From an uncultured Planctomycetota bacterium (GTDB taxonomy: Bacteria; Planctomycetota; Brocadiia; CAIUPP01), in NCBI GenBank assembly GCA_903901045.1, contig CAIUPP010000023.1, positions 62,001 to 126,000 on the forward strand: 64,000 nt of DNA, given 5' to 3'. This document shows, one piece after another, positions 28,194 to 38,818 of this stretch. The stretch's first letter is position 1; each line of letters begins with the position of its first letter. Under the pieces are notes generated by a model that saw only the letters and a program-made list of their open reading frames with translations, was not told where the DNA came from and ran no database searches. The translations under genes were made by a program, and so were the position numbers.

Positions 28194-30458
28194 TCAATTC
28201 AACCCGCTGCGGCGGCGAAGAATCCATTCCGCCGTCACGCAGCCCAGGAAGATCATGAAGAACTCCGGACCATTCCAGAGATTCTTTTCCTCGCGATACA
28301 CCACCTGCCGGCTGCGCTGAGTCAGGTCGTCCGGAATGCGCGCCGCCGTGGCGAAGTTGTAGCAGCGTCCGCCGGTATCGCGCGCGAGCGCGCTCATCGC
28401 CGATTCATCCGCGTCGACGGAGTCGAATTCCCCCGCCACGCGGCCGACCATGAAATCGAAGCGCGCCTCCCCCAGGGGGCGCTGCTTCTCCGCCGCACTG
28501 ACGACGGCATGATACACTCCCCCCGCCGCGGGGCGAAAGGAGGCCTGATATTTCCCGGCGGAGAGCGGGACGGCTTCCAGCCGCATCTCCATCGGCGCGG
28601 GGCCGGCGGAGGGGGACTCGACGCGCAGCGTCAGGTCGGCGCGCTCCCTGGGCTGGCCGGACTCGTCGCGCAACTGCGCCTCGACCAGCACCGGCTCGCC
28701 GGGCTCGTACTCCACCTTGGCCGTCCAGGCCGAGAGTGCAACGCCGGGGGCGTGCGCGGCGTCCTTGCGCGCGGCGAGCCAGCGCAGGGACTGCCGCCAG
28801 AAGCGGTAATAGGGCGAGGCCTGGCCGCGCCCTTCGTACTGGAACTTCCATTTCCAGGTGGTATCGGTGGTGACCGCCAGGACGCGCCCGTCGCCGTAGC
28901 GCTGCTCGACCACCACCGGCAGCGGGTCGCTCCCGGCGAGCGCGGTGGGATGCTGCAGAAGCACCGAGGCGCCCGGCTTGGCGCCAAGCACTCTGCTCGC
29001 GCCATCCAGCGTCACTTCCCCGGCGCCGGGGCGGAAGAACTCATCGCAGCCCAGGAAGATGGGATGCCCCGCCCCCGCCGCCGTGAGTTTGGGCGCAAAG
29101 GTTCCCTCGCACTGCCCGTCGCCAGGACCGCCCATCCGCACCGGCAGCAGCTCCTCCAGCGGGCTTCCCACGTAGCCGCCGGGTCCGAAGGCGTGATACC
29201 CCCCCATCGCCAGCAGCGCGCCCCCCTCCGAGACGAAGCGCTTCAGGAGGGACAATTGCTCGTCGCTGAACTCCTCGCGCGCGATGTCCCCCAGGATCAC
29301 CACGTCAAACTTCTTGAACTCCTCCGCGCGCGCGGGAAGCCCCTTGCTCAAATCCACCCCGACGACGGCCCCCTGCTGAAGGAAGACATCCTTGCGCAAT
29401 TTGACGACGCTGGTCAGTTCGATGCTCGGGTCGCTGCTCAGGACGTGGTAGAGGAAGCGGTACTCGCTGCGCGCGACTCCTTCGACCATCAGCGTGCGTA
29501 TCTTCGGGTCGATGACGTTGACCATAAAGTCGCGGTGGTTGTTCTCCGCCACGCTCTCCCCGGCAATGGGGGGCAGTTCGGCGCGGAGCATGACCAGGCC
29601 GACCTCGCGCGGGACGAACTCCACCTCCACGTCGCGCGCGCCGTTGGCGGCGGGGAACTGCACCGGCGCGCTGCCGACGACCTGCTCCCCCTTCTTCAGC
29701 GTCAGCGTGACCTGCCGGTCCGTCGCCGAGAGCGCCTCCAGCCCCTCGTTCGAGAGACGCAGCTTGAGTTTCGCGGTGTTGTTGACGATCAGCTCCGGAT
29801 TGTGCGGCGCGCCCGCGATGCCGATGTCGAGGAAGCGCCCCTTCTCCGCCATGCGCCCCCCCAGCACGACGGGGATGACCGGCACGCCGATTGAGCGCGC
29901 AACCTTCCGCACATCCTCCCCCATCGTTGAGACACCGTCGCTGAGCAGCACCACGGCGGCAAGCCCCTCCGCCCCGACACGCGCCACGGAGTCGCGCAGC
30001 GCGTCGCCGATGGCCGTGCCTTTCGCGTCGGCCTTCAGCGGCGCGTCCAACGGCGTTTCGGAAAGCGTCTCGCCGAAGGTGAAGAAGTGGACCTGATGCT
30101 CCTTCGCAAGCCGCTTGAGCAGAGCGTGCTGCGAGTCGTGCAGGAGCAGTTCCGACGTCTCCAGGCGGCTCTTCTCCTCGAACGCGTCGCGGATGCTCAT
30201 GCTCTGCGAGACATCCTGGAGAACGATCACCTGCTGGCGCTCAAGGCGGGTGTGGCTGAAGCGCAGCACGGGTTTGAGAAGAAAGAGCGCGACGGTGAGC
30301 ACAGCGAGCAGGCGGAACCATAGCAGGGCGTGGTATCGCCACGGGGCGAGCTGCGCCCGCTTCCGGCGGTAGCAGGCCCAGACGGCAACGCCACCGGCCA
30401 GCGCGAGGAGGATGATGATCCCCGCAGGCCATTGACCGCTGAATTCAAATTGCCACAT
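28194..30458 (-). CDS. vWA-domain membrane protein (BatB/glutamine-amidotransferase-like)
   Basis: VIVLQDVSQSMSIRD, GTAIGDALRDSV, VVLLSDGVSTMGED. Confidence 0.75.
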   Translation of the reverse strand: MWQFEFSGQWPAGIIILLALAGGVAVWACYRRKRAQLAPWRYHALLWFRLLAVLTVALFLLKPVLRFSHTRLERQQVIVLQDVSQSMSIRDAFEEKSRLETSELLLHDSQHALLKRLAKEHQVHFFTFGETLSETPLDAPLKADAKGTAIGDALRDSVARVGAEGLAAVVLLSDGVSTMGEDVRKVARSIGVPVIPVVLGGRMAEKGRFLDIGIAGAPHNPELIVNNTAKLKLRLSNEGLEALSATDRQVTLTLKKGEQVVGSAPVQFPAANGARDVEVEFVPREVGLVMLRAELPPIAGESVAENNHRDFMVNVIDPKIRTLMVEGVARSEYRFLYHVLSSDPSIELTSVVKLRKDVFLQQGAVVGVDLSKGLPARAEEFKKFDVVILGDIAREEFSDEQLSLLKRFVSEGGALLAMGGYHAFGPGGYVGSPLEELLPVRMGGPGDGQCEGTFAPKLTAAGAGHPIFLGCDEFFRPGAGEVTLDGASRVLGAKPGASVLLQHPTALAGSDPLPVVVEQRYGDGRVLAVTTDTTWKWKFQYEGRGQASPYYRFWRQSLRWLAARKDAAHAPGVALSAWTAKVEYEPGEPVLVEAQLRDESGQPRERADLTLRVESPSAGPAPMEMRLEAVPLSAGKYQASFRPAAGGVYHAVVSAAEKQRPLGEARFDFMVGRVAGEFDSVDADESAMSALARDTGGRCYNFATAARIPDDLTQRSRQVVYREEKNLWNGPEFFMIFLGCVTAEWILRRRSGLN

Positions 30459-30512
30459 AACGGCTCACAGACAAGGACATAAGGGACTGCAACGACGACG
30501 GCAACGAACGGC

Positions 30513-32639
30513 TTAGTGCTTTACAAAGACATTTGCCAAAAAGGCCTCCAGGACCACGAGGGCCAGCGCGGCCAGAAGAAGGTAATCCCAGAGAGGGAGG
30601 CCCTGGCGCTGGAGCTGCACGACCGTCGCAAGATGGTCGGGCTTGTCGGTGTAGATCAGGTTCGACCGGCCCAGGTTGGTTTTCGCCTCGGCCGGCTGCC
30701 AGCGCGCGAGGTCGCTCTCGCCGGGAGGGGCGTTCACCGCGAAGGCCTCGCGCACCTGGCGCTCGCCCGCGGCGAACTCGACGCGGTAGATGCCCGGACG
30801 CTGGGTGCCGTTGAACTGCGCCTTGTTCTCCGCCCCGGCGACGGCGCTGCGCAGCAGGATCGGCTGCGGCTTATCGTCGGGCCGGGCGGGAGGCGGCAGG
30901 AGCTTCACCTCAACCGGTTTCTCCCCCGCCACCTTGATCGTCCTGGGCATGCCAACCGTCACGGCGCCCGGCTCCGAGCCGGAACCGCTGAGGTAGTAGA
31001 CGATCTGGTGCATGAGTGGGAGGAACCAGGTTTTGAGCGGCATGTTGCTCCAGAGCGGAGTGCAGGAGGTGGCGCAGAGGATCACGCGCCCCGCGCCGAA
31101 ACGGCGCTCCAGCATCAGCGGGCCGCCGTCGCTCTTGAGCAGAATGGCGGCCTCCGCGTCGCTGGGCGGCTGACAGGCCAGCAGCGAAGTCACCTGCGTC
31201 GTGCCCAGGTCCATGCCGGAGAATATTTCGCGCAGCGCCGGATGGTCACGGTCCGCTTCCTGGATGCGGAAGAAGCACGGCTCCGCCCCCGCTTGCGGCG
31301 TCCGGACCTCCCCCAGCGCGGCGGGGAGCAGCCGGTGAGACTCCACGGCAGTCGGCCCAAGCGCTGCGTTGTATGCGAAGGGATTCACCCGCTCCCCGCA
31401 GAAGAGCAGCAACCCGCCCCCGCGCCGGACATAATCGGCGAGGCGGTCCGCCCACCCCTCCCCCGTCGCGGGCACGTCGGCGAGGATAACGCAGGCGTAT
31501 TCATCCAGCCGCTTGGAATCGAACTCCTCCGGGCGCGCGATATCGACGGTGATCGGCGAGGAGGCCCCCTCCTGCCCATTCCTCTGGAGCGCGAGGCGCA
31601 GGAAAAACGCGCCGTCGAGATGCCGCACGACGGAGGGCGCGCCATCCACCAACAGCACCGGCAACTTCTCCAGCACCGGAATCGTGAAGTAGCAGCGGTC
31701 GTCCGAGGGACAGCCATCGGGACTGAGTTCCACCCGCCCGGTATGCACTCCGGCGCTCTTGAAGGCATAGCGGAAAAGCAATGTCTGCGCGCCGCCGGGG
31801 ACCGCCGCGACCGGCTGCTCCGCGACCTTCTCGTCATCCACGATCAGGGAGAGCGTCCCCCCCGTGGCGCTGCGCGAGCCGGTGTTCTCCACGCGGCAGG
31901 AGAGGCCGAACGGCGCCCCCACGGCGTGGACCGCCAGCCCCGCATCCAGCCGGGTGACGGCGAGATTGCACGGCGTTTCCGCGCCCGCGTCCACGAGATA
32001 AACGGGGACCTCGCGCGGGATGCGCGCGGCAATCTCCTTGATCGCGGGGGAGATGGCGGAGCGCTGAAGGTCGGTGAGAATGTACAATTCTTTCGCCGGG
32101 TTGGGGCTCTTTTCGAGCAGTTCCACTGCGCGCTGGAGCGGGCTGCCCAGTTCGCCTCCGCCATAGCCGCATTCCAGCGCGGCGACGCGCGTGCGCAGTC
32201 CCGCGAGGTCGCTGGTGGAGACGGGCGCTTTTTCAGCGCCGGGGTCGCTGAGGACCAGCGCGGCGGTGTCCTCGGACTTCAAACCGTCCACCACCTGCAG
32301 CGCGGCCCCTTTGGCGCGTTCAAAGGCGCTGGATCCCTGGCTGACGGCCTGCATGGAGCCGCTGTTGTCCAGGAGGATGACGGCGGTGGCCGGAACGCCG
32401 CCGCCGCGCGAGTTGAGCGACTTGAGGATTGGCCGCTCCAGCGCGCCGACCAGCGCCGCGAGCACCGCCAGCCGCGCCGCCAATAGCAGGAACTCCCGCA
32501 GCCGCTGCCGCCGCGCAACGCGCTGATCCAGCATGCGCAGGAAAAGGAGTGTGCTGAACGGCATCGGTTTCGCCTTGCGGCGATGGACCAGGTGCACGAT
32601 GATCGGAATGGCTAGGGACAGCCAGAGCAGGTGGATCAT
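30513..32639 (-). CDS. BatA-domain and vWA protein
   Basis: N-terminal BatA motif LSLAIPIIVHLVHRRKAKPMPFSTLLFLRML; VILLDNSGSMQAVSQG. Confidence 0.8.
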   Translation of the reverse strand: MIHLLWLSLAIPIIVHLVHRRKAKPMPFSTLLFLRMLDQRVARRQRLREFLLLAARLAVLAALVGALERPILKSLNSRGGGVPATAVILLDNSGSMQAVSQGSSAFERAKGAALQVVDGLKSEDTAALVLSDPGAEKAPVSTSDLAGLRTRVAALECGYGGGELGSPLQRAVELLEKSPNPAKELYILTDLQRSAISPAIKEIAARIPREVPVYLVDAGAETPCNLAVTRLDAGLAVHAVGAPFGLSCRVENTGSRSATGGTLSLIVDDEKVAEQPVAAVPGGAQTLLFRYAFKSAGVHTGRVELSPDGCPSDDRCYFTIPVLEKLPVLLVDGAPSVVRHLDGAFFLRLALQRNGQEGASSPITVDIARPEEFDSKRLDEYACVILADVPATGEGWADRLADYVRRGGGLLLFCGERVNPFAYNAALGPTAVESHRLLPAALGEVRTPQAGAEPCFFRIQEADRDHPALREIFSGMDLGTTQVTSLLACQPPSDAEAAILLKSDGGPLMLERRFGAGRVILCATSCTPLWSNMPLKTWFLPLMHQIVYYLSGSGSEPGAVTVGMPRTIKVAGEKPVEVKLLPPPARPDDKPQPILLRSAVAGAENKAQFNGTQRPGIYRVEFAAGERQVREAFAVNAPPGESDLARWQPAEAKTNLGRSNLIYTDKPDHLATVVQLQRQGLPLWDYLLLAALALVVLEAFLANVFVKH

Positions 32640-32889
32640 CGGACCCTCGGCACGAACGACGGAAGGGAACCGCCGATGAACGCCGATGAACGCGGATACG
32701 GATTACGGCGAACGAGAGCAACGGCGACAGGGGACAACGACGTGAAACCACGGATGAACAGTGATACACACGGGTACGAGGGGAGGGAAACGGCGAAGGG
32801 GACCGCAGATAAACACGGAAACGCGCAGATACGAGAGAGACCTCTCTGTTCTGCATTCTGCACTCTGCATTCTGCACTCTGCATTCTCC
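32640..32889. repeat. Composite spacer of at least three short-repeat families
   Basis: GAACGCCGATGAACGCGGATACGG; CCGCAGATAAACACGGAAACGCGCAGATACG; TTCTGCATTCTGCACTCTGCATTCTGCACTCTGCATTCT. Confidence 0.75.
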
Positions 32890-33789
32890 TCACCCGCCTT
32901 TCTCGCGCTTCCTCAGGTACTCCGCCAGCATCACTTCGAACGGCGTGGCGGTGGAGAGCATCTGGTAGTCGACTTTGGCGCGAGTGGTGTCGCGGCGGTA
33001 GCGGTCGACGAAGGCGGCGAACTTGCTCCGGTACTCGTCGCCCAGCACCTCGGCGCGCAACTGCATCTTCTCGCGCGTCTCCAGATCGCGGAACTCGATG
33101 AGGCCGCTGAACGGGAATGCGATCTCCGCCGGGTCGAACAGGTTCATCACGATCAGTTCATGCCGCTCGTGGCGGAAATGCTCGAAGGCGTTCATCACCG
33201 CGTCCTGGTCCTCGACCAGGTCGCTCAGGACGATCACGAGCCCGCGCCGCTTGAGGCTCTCGGCGATGAGGTGCAGCGAGGAGGCGATGCCGGTCTTGCC
33301 CCTGGGAACGACCTTCTCCAGCCGGTCGATCACGTACTTCATGTGCGCGGGGCTGCTGCGCGGCGGAATGCGCTCGCGGAGGGATTCATCGAAGATCACC
33401 AGCCCCACCTGGTCGCGCTGCTGCGTCATCAGGAAGGTGAGCGCCGCGGCCAGCGCGCAGCCGTACTCCAGCTTGCTGCAGCCGTCGGAGCGGTAGCCCA
33501 TGGAAGCGCTGGCGTCGAGGAGGATGGTGCAGGTCATGTTGGTCTCCTCCTCGTACTCGCGCACGTAGCGGCGGTCGGAGCGGGCGAAGACCTTCCAGTC
33601 GAAATGCTTCAGATCGTCGCCGGGCATGTACTCGCGGTACCCGGCGAACTCGGCGCTGAAGCCTTTGAAGGGGCTGTGGTGCAGGCCGCTGATGTACCCT
33701 TCCACCACCGTCCGGGCGAGCATCTGCAGGTTGCCCAGCCGGGCGAGCTTGGAAGGGTCGTAGTATTTGCTGTAGAGACCTTTGGACAT
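32890..33789 (-). CDS. DUF58 domain protein
   Basis: YMPGDDLKHFDWKVFARSDRRYVREYEEETNMTCTILLDASASMGY. Confidence 0.9.
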   Translation of the reverse strand: MSKGLYSKYYDPSKLARLGNLQMLARTVVEGYISGLHHSPFKGFSAEFAGYREYMPGDDLKHFDWKVFARSDRRYVREYEEETNMTCTILLDASASMGYRSDGCSKLEYGCALAAALTFLMTQQRDQVGLVIFDESLRERIPPRSSPAHMKYVIDRLEKVVPRGKTGIASSLHLIAESLKRRGLVIVLSDLVEDQDAVMNAFEHFRHERHELIVMNLFDPAEIAFPFSGLIEFRDLETREKMQLRAEVLGDEYRSKFAAFVDRYRRDTTRAKVDYQMLSTATPFEVMLAEYLRKREKGG

Positions 33790-33845
33790 TTTAACGACCG
33801 ATTTGCGATTTCTGATTACTGAATTGCGATTTCAGATTTGACGAA

Positions 33846-34907
<1,062 letters not shown>

Positions 34908-34972
34908 GGGAGGAAACCTTTACAGCAAAACAAAGGACATAGAGGACTGCAAGGACTACACGGACAACGGCA

Positions 34973-36490
34973 CTAATGTGTGAGGGAATACAAGATAATA
35001 TTCACGCCCAGTTTCCCCGCGTCGTCGGCGGCGAGGTCCTTGCCGAACGGATGGTCGAAGCCGCGCCAGCCGCCGAGGCCGTAGGGACAGTAGACGACCG
35101 AGGTGGTGCCCCCCAGCACGATGCCCTGAAGCGGCAGCGCGGGGAGCGTCTCGCCGGAGTTCTCCGCATAGGGGGTGTAGGCGACCTCTTTGATTCGGCC
35201 CAGGAGGGTGTAGATCGGATGGTCGGCGGGCAGCGGTTGCAGCGACGTTCCCGGGAGAACGCGCGCAATTTCGCGCCGGAAAGCCAGGTCGAATTCCCTG
35301 GCGCCGCAGCAGGGGCTGGCCAGGAGGAAGCCTCCGCCGGCGAGGAAGTTCTTCAACCCCTTCACCTCGGCGTCGGTCAGAACGAAATTGTTGTGCCCGG
35401 TGATGTAAATGAAGGGGTACTTCATCACCGAGTCGGAGGAGAGATCCACGATGTTGCGCTCGAATTTGATCTCGGCGCTGGTGTGGGTGGCGACGGTTTT
35501 GAGCAGGCTGGCGATGGCGTTGGCCTGGCAGTCCCAGTTCTCCCCCACGCGCGCCTGCGCGAAGAGGAAGTCGCCGCGCGGTTGCGCCTCCTGCTCGTAA
35601 TAGAGCTTCTCGGTCGCCTGGTAGAGGGCGATCTCGTGGGTCGCGAGGGCGTAGGAGATCATATTGACGCCGATCTGGCGCGCGTCGTTCGGCTCGACGT
35701 TGAATGCCCCGGCGCGGATGTGCCCGTCCCAGCCGCAGCAGAGGCCGTAGCGCGAAAGGACGATGGCGGTGCGGCAACCCAGGTCGACGCCGAAGAGCAT
35801 CGGCTCGCCGTTGGGGGCGTCCGGCACGGGGCGAGTGTATTTCACCTTCTGTATCTGATAATAGCTGTTCAGCAAGGGATGCTCCGCCGGGAGCTTGTGA
35901 AAATGGCGGTCCGGCATGACCTTGCCCATCTCTCGCAAGAAGGCGGAGAAGAAGAGGGGGTTGCCATAGGCGGTGTCGCCCCAGATCGTGCCGCCATTAC
36001 GGATGAACTCGCGCAGGCGCGCCACGTCGGCATCGCTGAGCGTGAAATCCTCGCTGCCGCTGTAGTAGTAGATGGGATACTGCGACGGATCGGTGGTGAA
36101 GGCGCTCAGAGGGCCGGCCTTCCAGGTGTAGTTCATGTGGAGACTGAGGTTGGCGACGTTCAGCAGCACGGCGGCGTCGCCGGGGTCGAGGTTCCAGTCA
36201 TTGTACTTGATGGCCTGCCCGTCGATGGTCATTTCCTTCACGCTGCCGTAGGCGATCTTGGCGATAAGCGGCGGCGGAGAGGGCGGGCGCTTCTTTTCGG
36301 AGCGGCGCAGAGGCGTGGCCGGGAGCGGCAGCGGCGGCACCCCCTCGCCACCCTTCTGGCGCTGCTGCTGAGCGGGAGGCTTCGTGCCGCAAGGGCCTTT
36401 GGGCAGTTCGAGGTCCGCGCAAAGTGCGGGCGCGGCGATCAGCGCAGTAAGCAGAAGGAGAATCTTTTTGCGCTTCATGCCCATCATCAT
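34973..36490 (-). CDS. DUF4159 domain protein
   Basis: Two tandem DUF4159-like halves: YYYSGSEDFTLSDADVARLREFIRNGGTIWGDTAYGN and YITGHNNFVLTDAEVKGLKNFLAGGGFLLASPCC. Confidence 0.75.
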   Translation of the reverse strand: MMMGMKRKKILLLLTALIAAPALCADLELPKGPCGTKPPAQQQRQKGGEGVPPLPLPATPLRRSEKKRPPSPPPLIAKIAYGSVKEMTIDGQAIKYNDWNLDPGDAAVLLNVANLSLHMNYTWKAGPLSAFTTDPSQYPIYYYSGSEDFTLSDADVARLREFIRNGGTIWGDTAYGNPLFFSAFLREMGKVMPDRHFHKLPAEHPLLNSYYQIQKVKYTRPVPDAPNGEPMLFGVDLGCRTAIVLSRYGLCCGWDGHIRAGAFNVEPNDARQIGVNMISYALATHEIALYQATEKLYYEQEAQPRGDFLFAQARVGENWDCQANAIASLLKTVATHTSAEIKFERNIVDLSSDSVMKYPFIYITGHNNFVLTDAEVKGLKNFLAGGGFLLASPCCGAREFDLAFRREIARVLPGTSLQPLPADHPIYTLLGRIKEVAYTPYAENSGETLPALPLQGIVLGGTTSVVYCPYGLGGWRGFDHPFGKDLAADDAGKLGVNIILYSLTH

Positions 36491-36677
36491 AGCAGTTCAA
36501 CCTCCGACGGACAACGACTGTAGGCCTTTCCAACACGCGGGCAAAGGCCGGCTCCCTCCGTTGTGTTGAGTACCACCACAAAACCGTGAACTGAACAGGC
36601 TTGCAGTGACCGTATGCAACTAGCGTGCCGTTGCCCGGCGTATCTGTCTTTACTGGCCTCTTTTGGCCTGCGTTGGG

Positions 36678-36705
36678 TTGCATTATCCCAAATCGGGCGT
36701 ATAAT
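36678..36705 (+). promoter_or_regulatory. Putative sigma70 promoter for the Ehr/Hyf-like operon
   Basis: TTGCAT - 16 nt - TATAAT. Confidence 0.5.
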
Positions 36706-36719
36706 AAAAGTGCCGTGTG

Positions 36720-36733
36720 TCGTCATATGACGA
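36720..36733. promoter_or_regulatory. 14-bp perfect palindrome just downstream of the -10 (operator candidate)
   Basis: TCGTCATATGACGA. Confidence 0.45.
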
Positions 36734-36811
36734 AATGCTGAATTGGCCCCATTAACTATGAGGTTTGCCGACATGGACTGCGGCTTACCGAGGACTCGGG
36801 GATAGCGTTCG

Positions 36812-38818
36812 ATGTCCCCCTTCATGCTCGGCATTCTCATCCTCTTTATCAGCGCGCTTCTGGCTCTGGCACTCCGCAGGGAACATGAGGCCGCTTCCCG
36901 TGTCGGCGCGTTCGGCGCCATGCTGGGATGCGCCGTGGCGACCATACCGGTCCTTCGCGCGATGGCAGGCGCGGAAATCCCTTCGCTGATCCTTCCCTGG
37001 AGCATGCCCTGCGGATCGCTGATCTTCCGAATCGACCTGCTCTCCGCCCTCTTCCTCCTGCCGATCCTGCTGGTCTCCGCGCTGGGCGCGCTGTATGGGC
37101 TGGCATACCTCCGCCCCTATGCCGACCGCAAGCCCGTCGGCAGCCTGGGCCGATGCTGGTTCTGGTATAACCTGCTGGTCGCGGGGATGCTGCTGGTCTG
37201 CGTCTCGCACAACGCGCTGATGTTCCTGGTGGCGTGGGAATTGATGTCGCTGGCCTCCTTCTTCCTCGTGGCGTTCGACGACGAGAAGACCGAAGTGCGC
37301 GACAGCGCCTGGACCTACTTCATCGCCACCCATCTGGGGACGGCGTTCATCATCGCGCTCTTCCTCACGATGGGCGTTGCCGCCGGCTCTTTCGACTTCG
37401 CCGATTTTCACAAGGCAACGCTGGGACCGGGGGTGATGGGGGTGCTCTTCCTCTTCGCGGTCATCGGCTTCGGCACGAAGGCGGGCTTCATGCCCTTCCA
37501 TGTCTGGCTGCCGGAGGCGCATCCGGTGGCGCCGAGCCACGTGTCGGCGGTGATGTCCGGGGTGATGATCAAGACGGGGATTTACGGCCTGCTGCGGATG
37601 CTGATGCTCATGGGGCATCCGCCGGCGTGGTGGGGATGGACGCTGATCGGCATCGGCCTGGTCTCCGGCGTGCTGGGGGTGTTGTTCGCCCTTGCGCAGC
37701 ATGACCTGAAACGGCTGCTGGCTTACCACAGCGTGGAGAACATCGGGATCATCGCGATGGGGTCGGGACTGGGGATGCTGGGAATCAGCATAGGCTCCCC
37801 CCTTCTGACGACGCTGGGGTTCGCGGGCGCGCTGCTCCATGTCATCAACCACGCCCTGTTCAAGAGCCTGCTCTTTTTCGGCGCCGGGGCGGTGCAGCAC
37901 GGAGCGGGGACGCGCGAGATGGACCACCTCGGCGGACTGCTCAAGCGGCTTCCGCTGACCGGCCTCTTCTTCCTGATCGGCGCGGTGGCCATCAGCGGGT
38001 TGCCCCCCCTCAACGGATTCGTGAGCGAGTTCCTGATCTACCTGGGCGCTTTCCATTCCGGCGCGACGCTGCACGGCACGGCGGCGCTCAGCGGCGTGGC
38101 GGTAATCACCGGGCTGGCGCTGATCGGCGGGCTGGCCGCCGCCTGCTTCACCAAGGTGTTCGGGACCGTCTTCCTCGGCGCGCCTCGCACCGAGCATGCC
38201 GCGCACGCGCATGAGTGCGGAATCCTCATGTGGCTCCCGATGCTGACGCTGGCGGCGCTCTGCGCGGCGATCGGGCTGTGCGCCCCCCTCGCGGCAAACG
38301 CCATGGCGCCGGTCGTCGCCAACATGACCGGCCTCGCGCCGGAACAGACCGCGCTCGCCGTCACGTACGCCCAGTGGCCGCTGACGGGAGTGGTCACGGC
38401 GGCGGTGGCGCTGCTGCTGGCCCTTTGCCTGCTCGCGCTGCTGCGCCGCCGCCTCCTGGCGCGCCGGAGCGTGGGCGCAACGGGCACCTGGGATTGCGGC
38501 TATGCCCGCCCCACCGCCCGCATGCAATACACCTCTTCCTCTTTCGCCCAACCGATCACCGACTGCTTCCGCATGTTCCTGGGGACGCGCACGTCGTTGC
38601 GCGCGCCGGGGGAGCCGTTCCCGCAGCAGCCGGGGCGGTTGTCGACCGAGACCCCCGATATTTTCATCGCGCGGTTCTATCGCCCCCTCTTCAGTTGGAT
38701 CACCCGCCCTCTGTCCTGGACGCTGAACGTCCAGCACGGACGCGTTCAGCTTTACGTCCTCTACGTCGCTCTCACACTGGTGGCGCTGCTGATCTGGGCG
38801 CTGGGGTGGCCGCAATGA
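36812..38818 (+). CDS. Proton-pumping antiporter-like subunit (HyfB/HycC, NuoL/N-like)
   Basis: AWELMSLASFFLVAFDDEKTEVRDSAWTYFIATHLGTAFI; GFGTKAGFMPFHVWLPEAHPVAPSHVSAVMSGVMIKTGIYGLLR; AYHSVENIGIIAMG. Confidence 0.9.
   Translation: MSPFMLGILILFISALLALALRREHEAASRVGAFGAMLGCAVATIPVLRAMAGAEIPSLILPWSMPCGSLIFRIDLLSALFLLPILLVSALGALYGLAYLRPYADRKPVGSLGRCWFWYNLLVAGMLLVCVSHNALMFLVAWELMSLASFFLVAFDDEKTEVRDSAWTYFIATHLGTAFIIALFLTMGVAAGSFDFADFHKATLGPGVMGVLFLFAVIGFGTKAGFMPFHVWLPEAHPVAPSHVSAVMSGVMIKTGIYGLLRMLMLMGHPPAWWGWTLIGIGLVSGVLGVLFALAQHDLKRLLAYHSVENIGIIAMGSGLGMLGISIGSPLLTTLGFAGALLHVINHALFKSLLFFGAGAVQHGAGTREMDHLGGLLKRLPLTGLFFLIGAVAISGLPPLNGFVSEFLIYLGAFHSGATLHGTAALSGVAVITGLALIGGLAAACFTKVFGTVFLGAPRTEHAAHAHECGILMWLPMLTLAALCAAIGLCAPLAANAMAPVVANMTGLAPEQTALAVTYAQWPLTGVVTAAVALLLALCLLALLRRRLLARRSVGATGTWDCGYARPTARMQYTSSSFAQPITDCFRMFLGTRTSLRAPGEPFPQQPGRLSTETPDIFIARFYRPLFSWITRPLSWTLNVQHGRVQLYVLYVALTLVALLIWALGWPQ

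Noticed and set aside
27975-29894. 639-aa plus-strand ORF (and 30516..32486, 21143..22837)
   Set aside because: Shadow ORFs opposite vWA/BatA and PKD genes that have recognisable domains.
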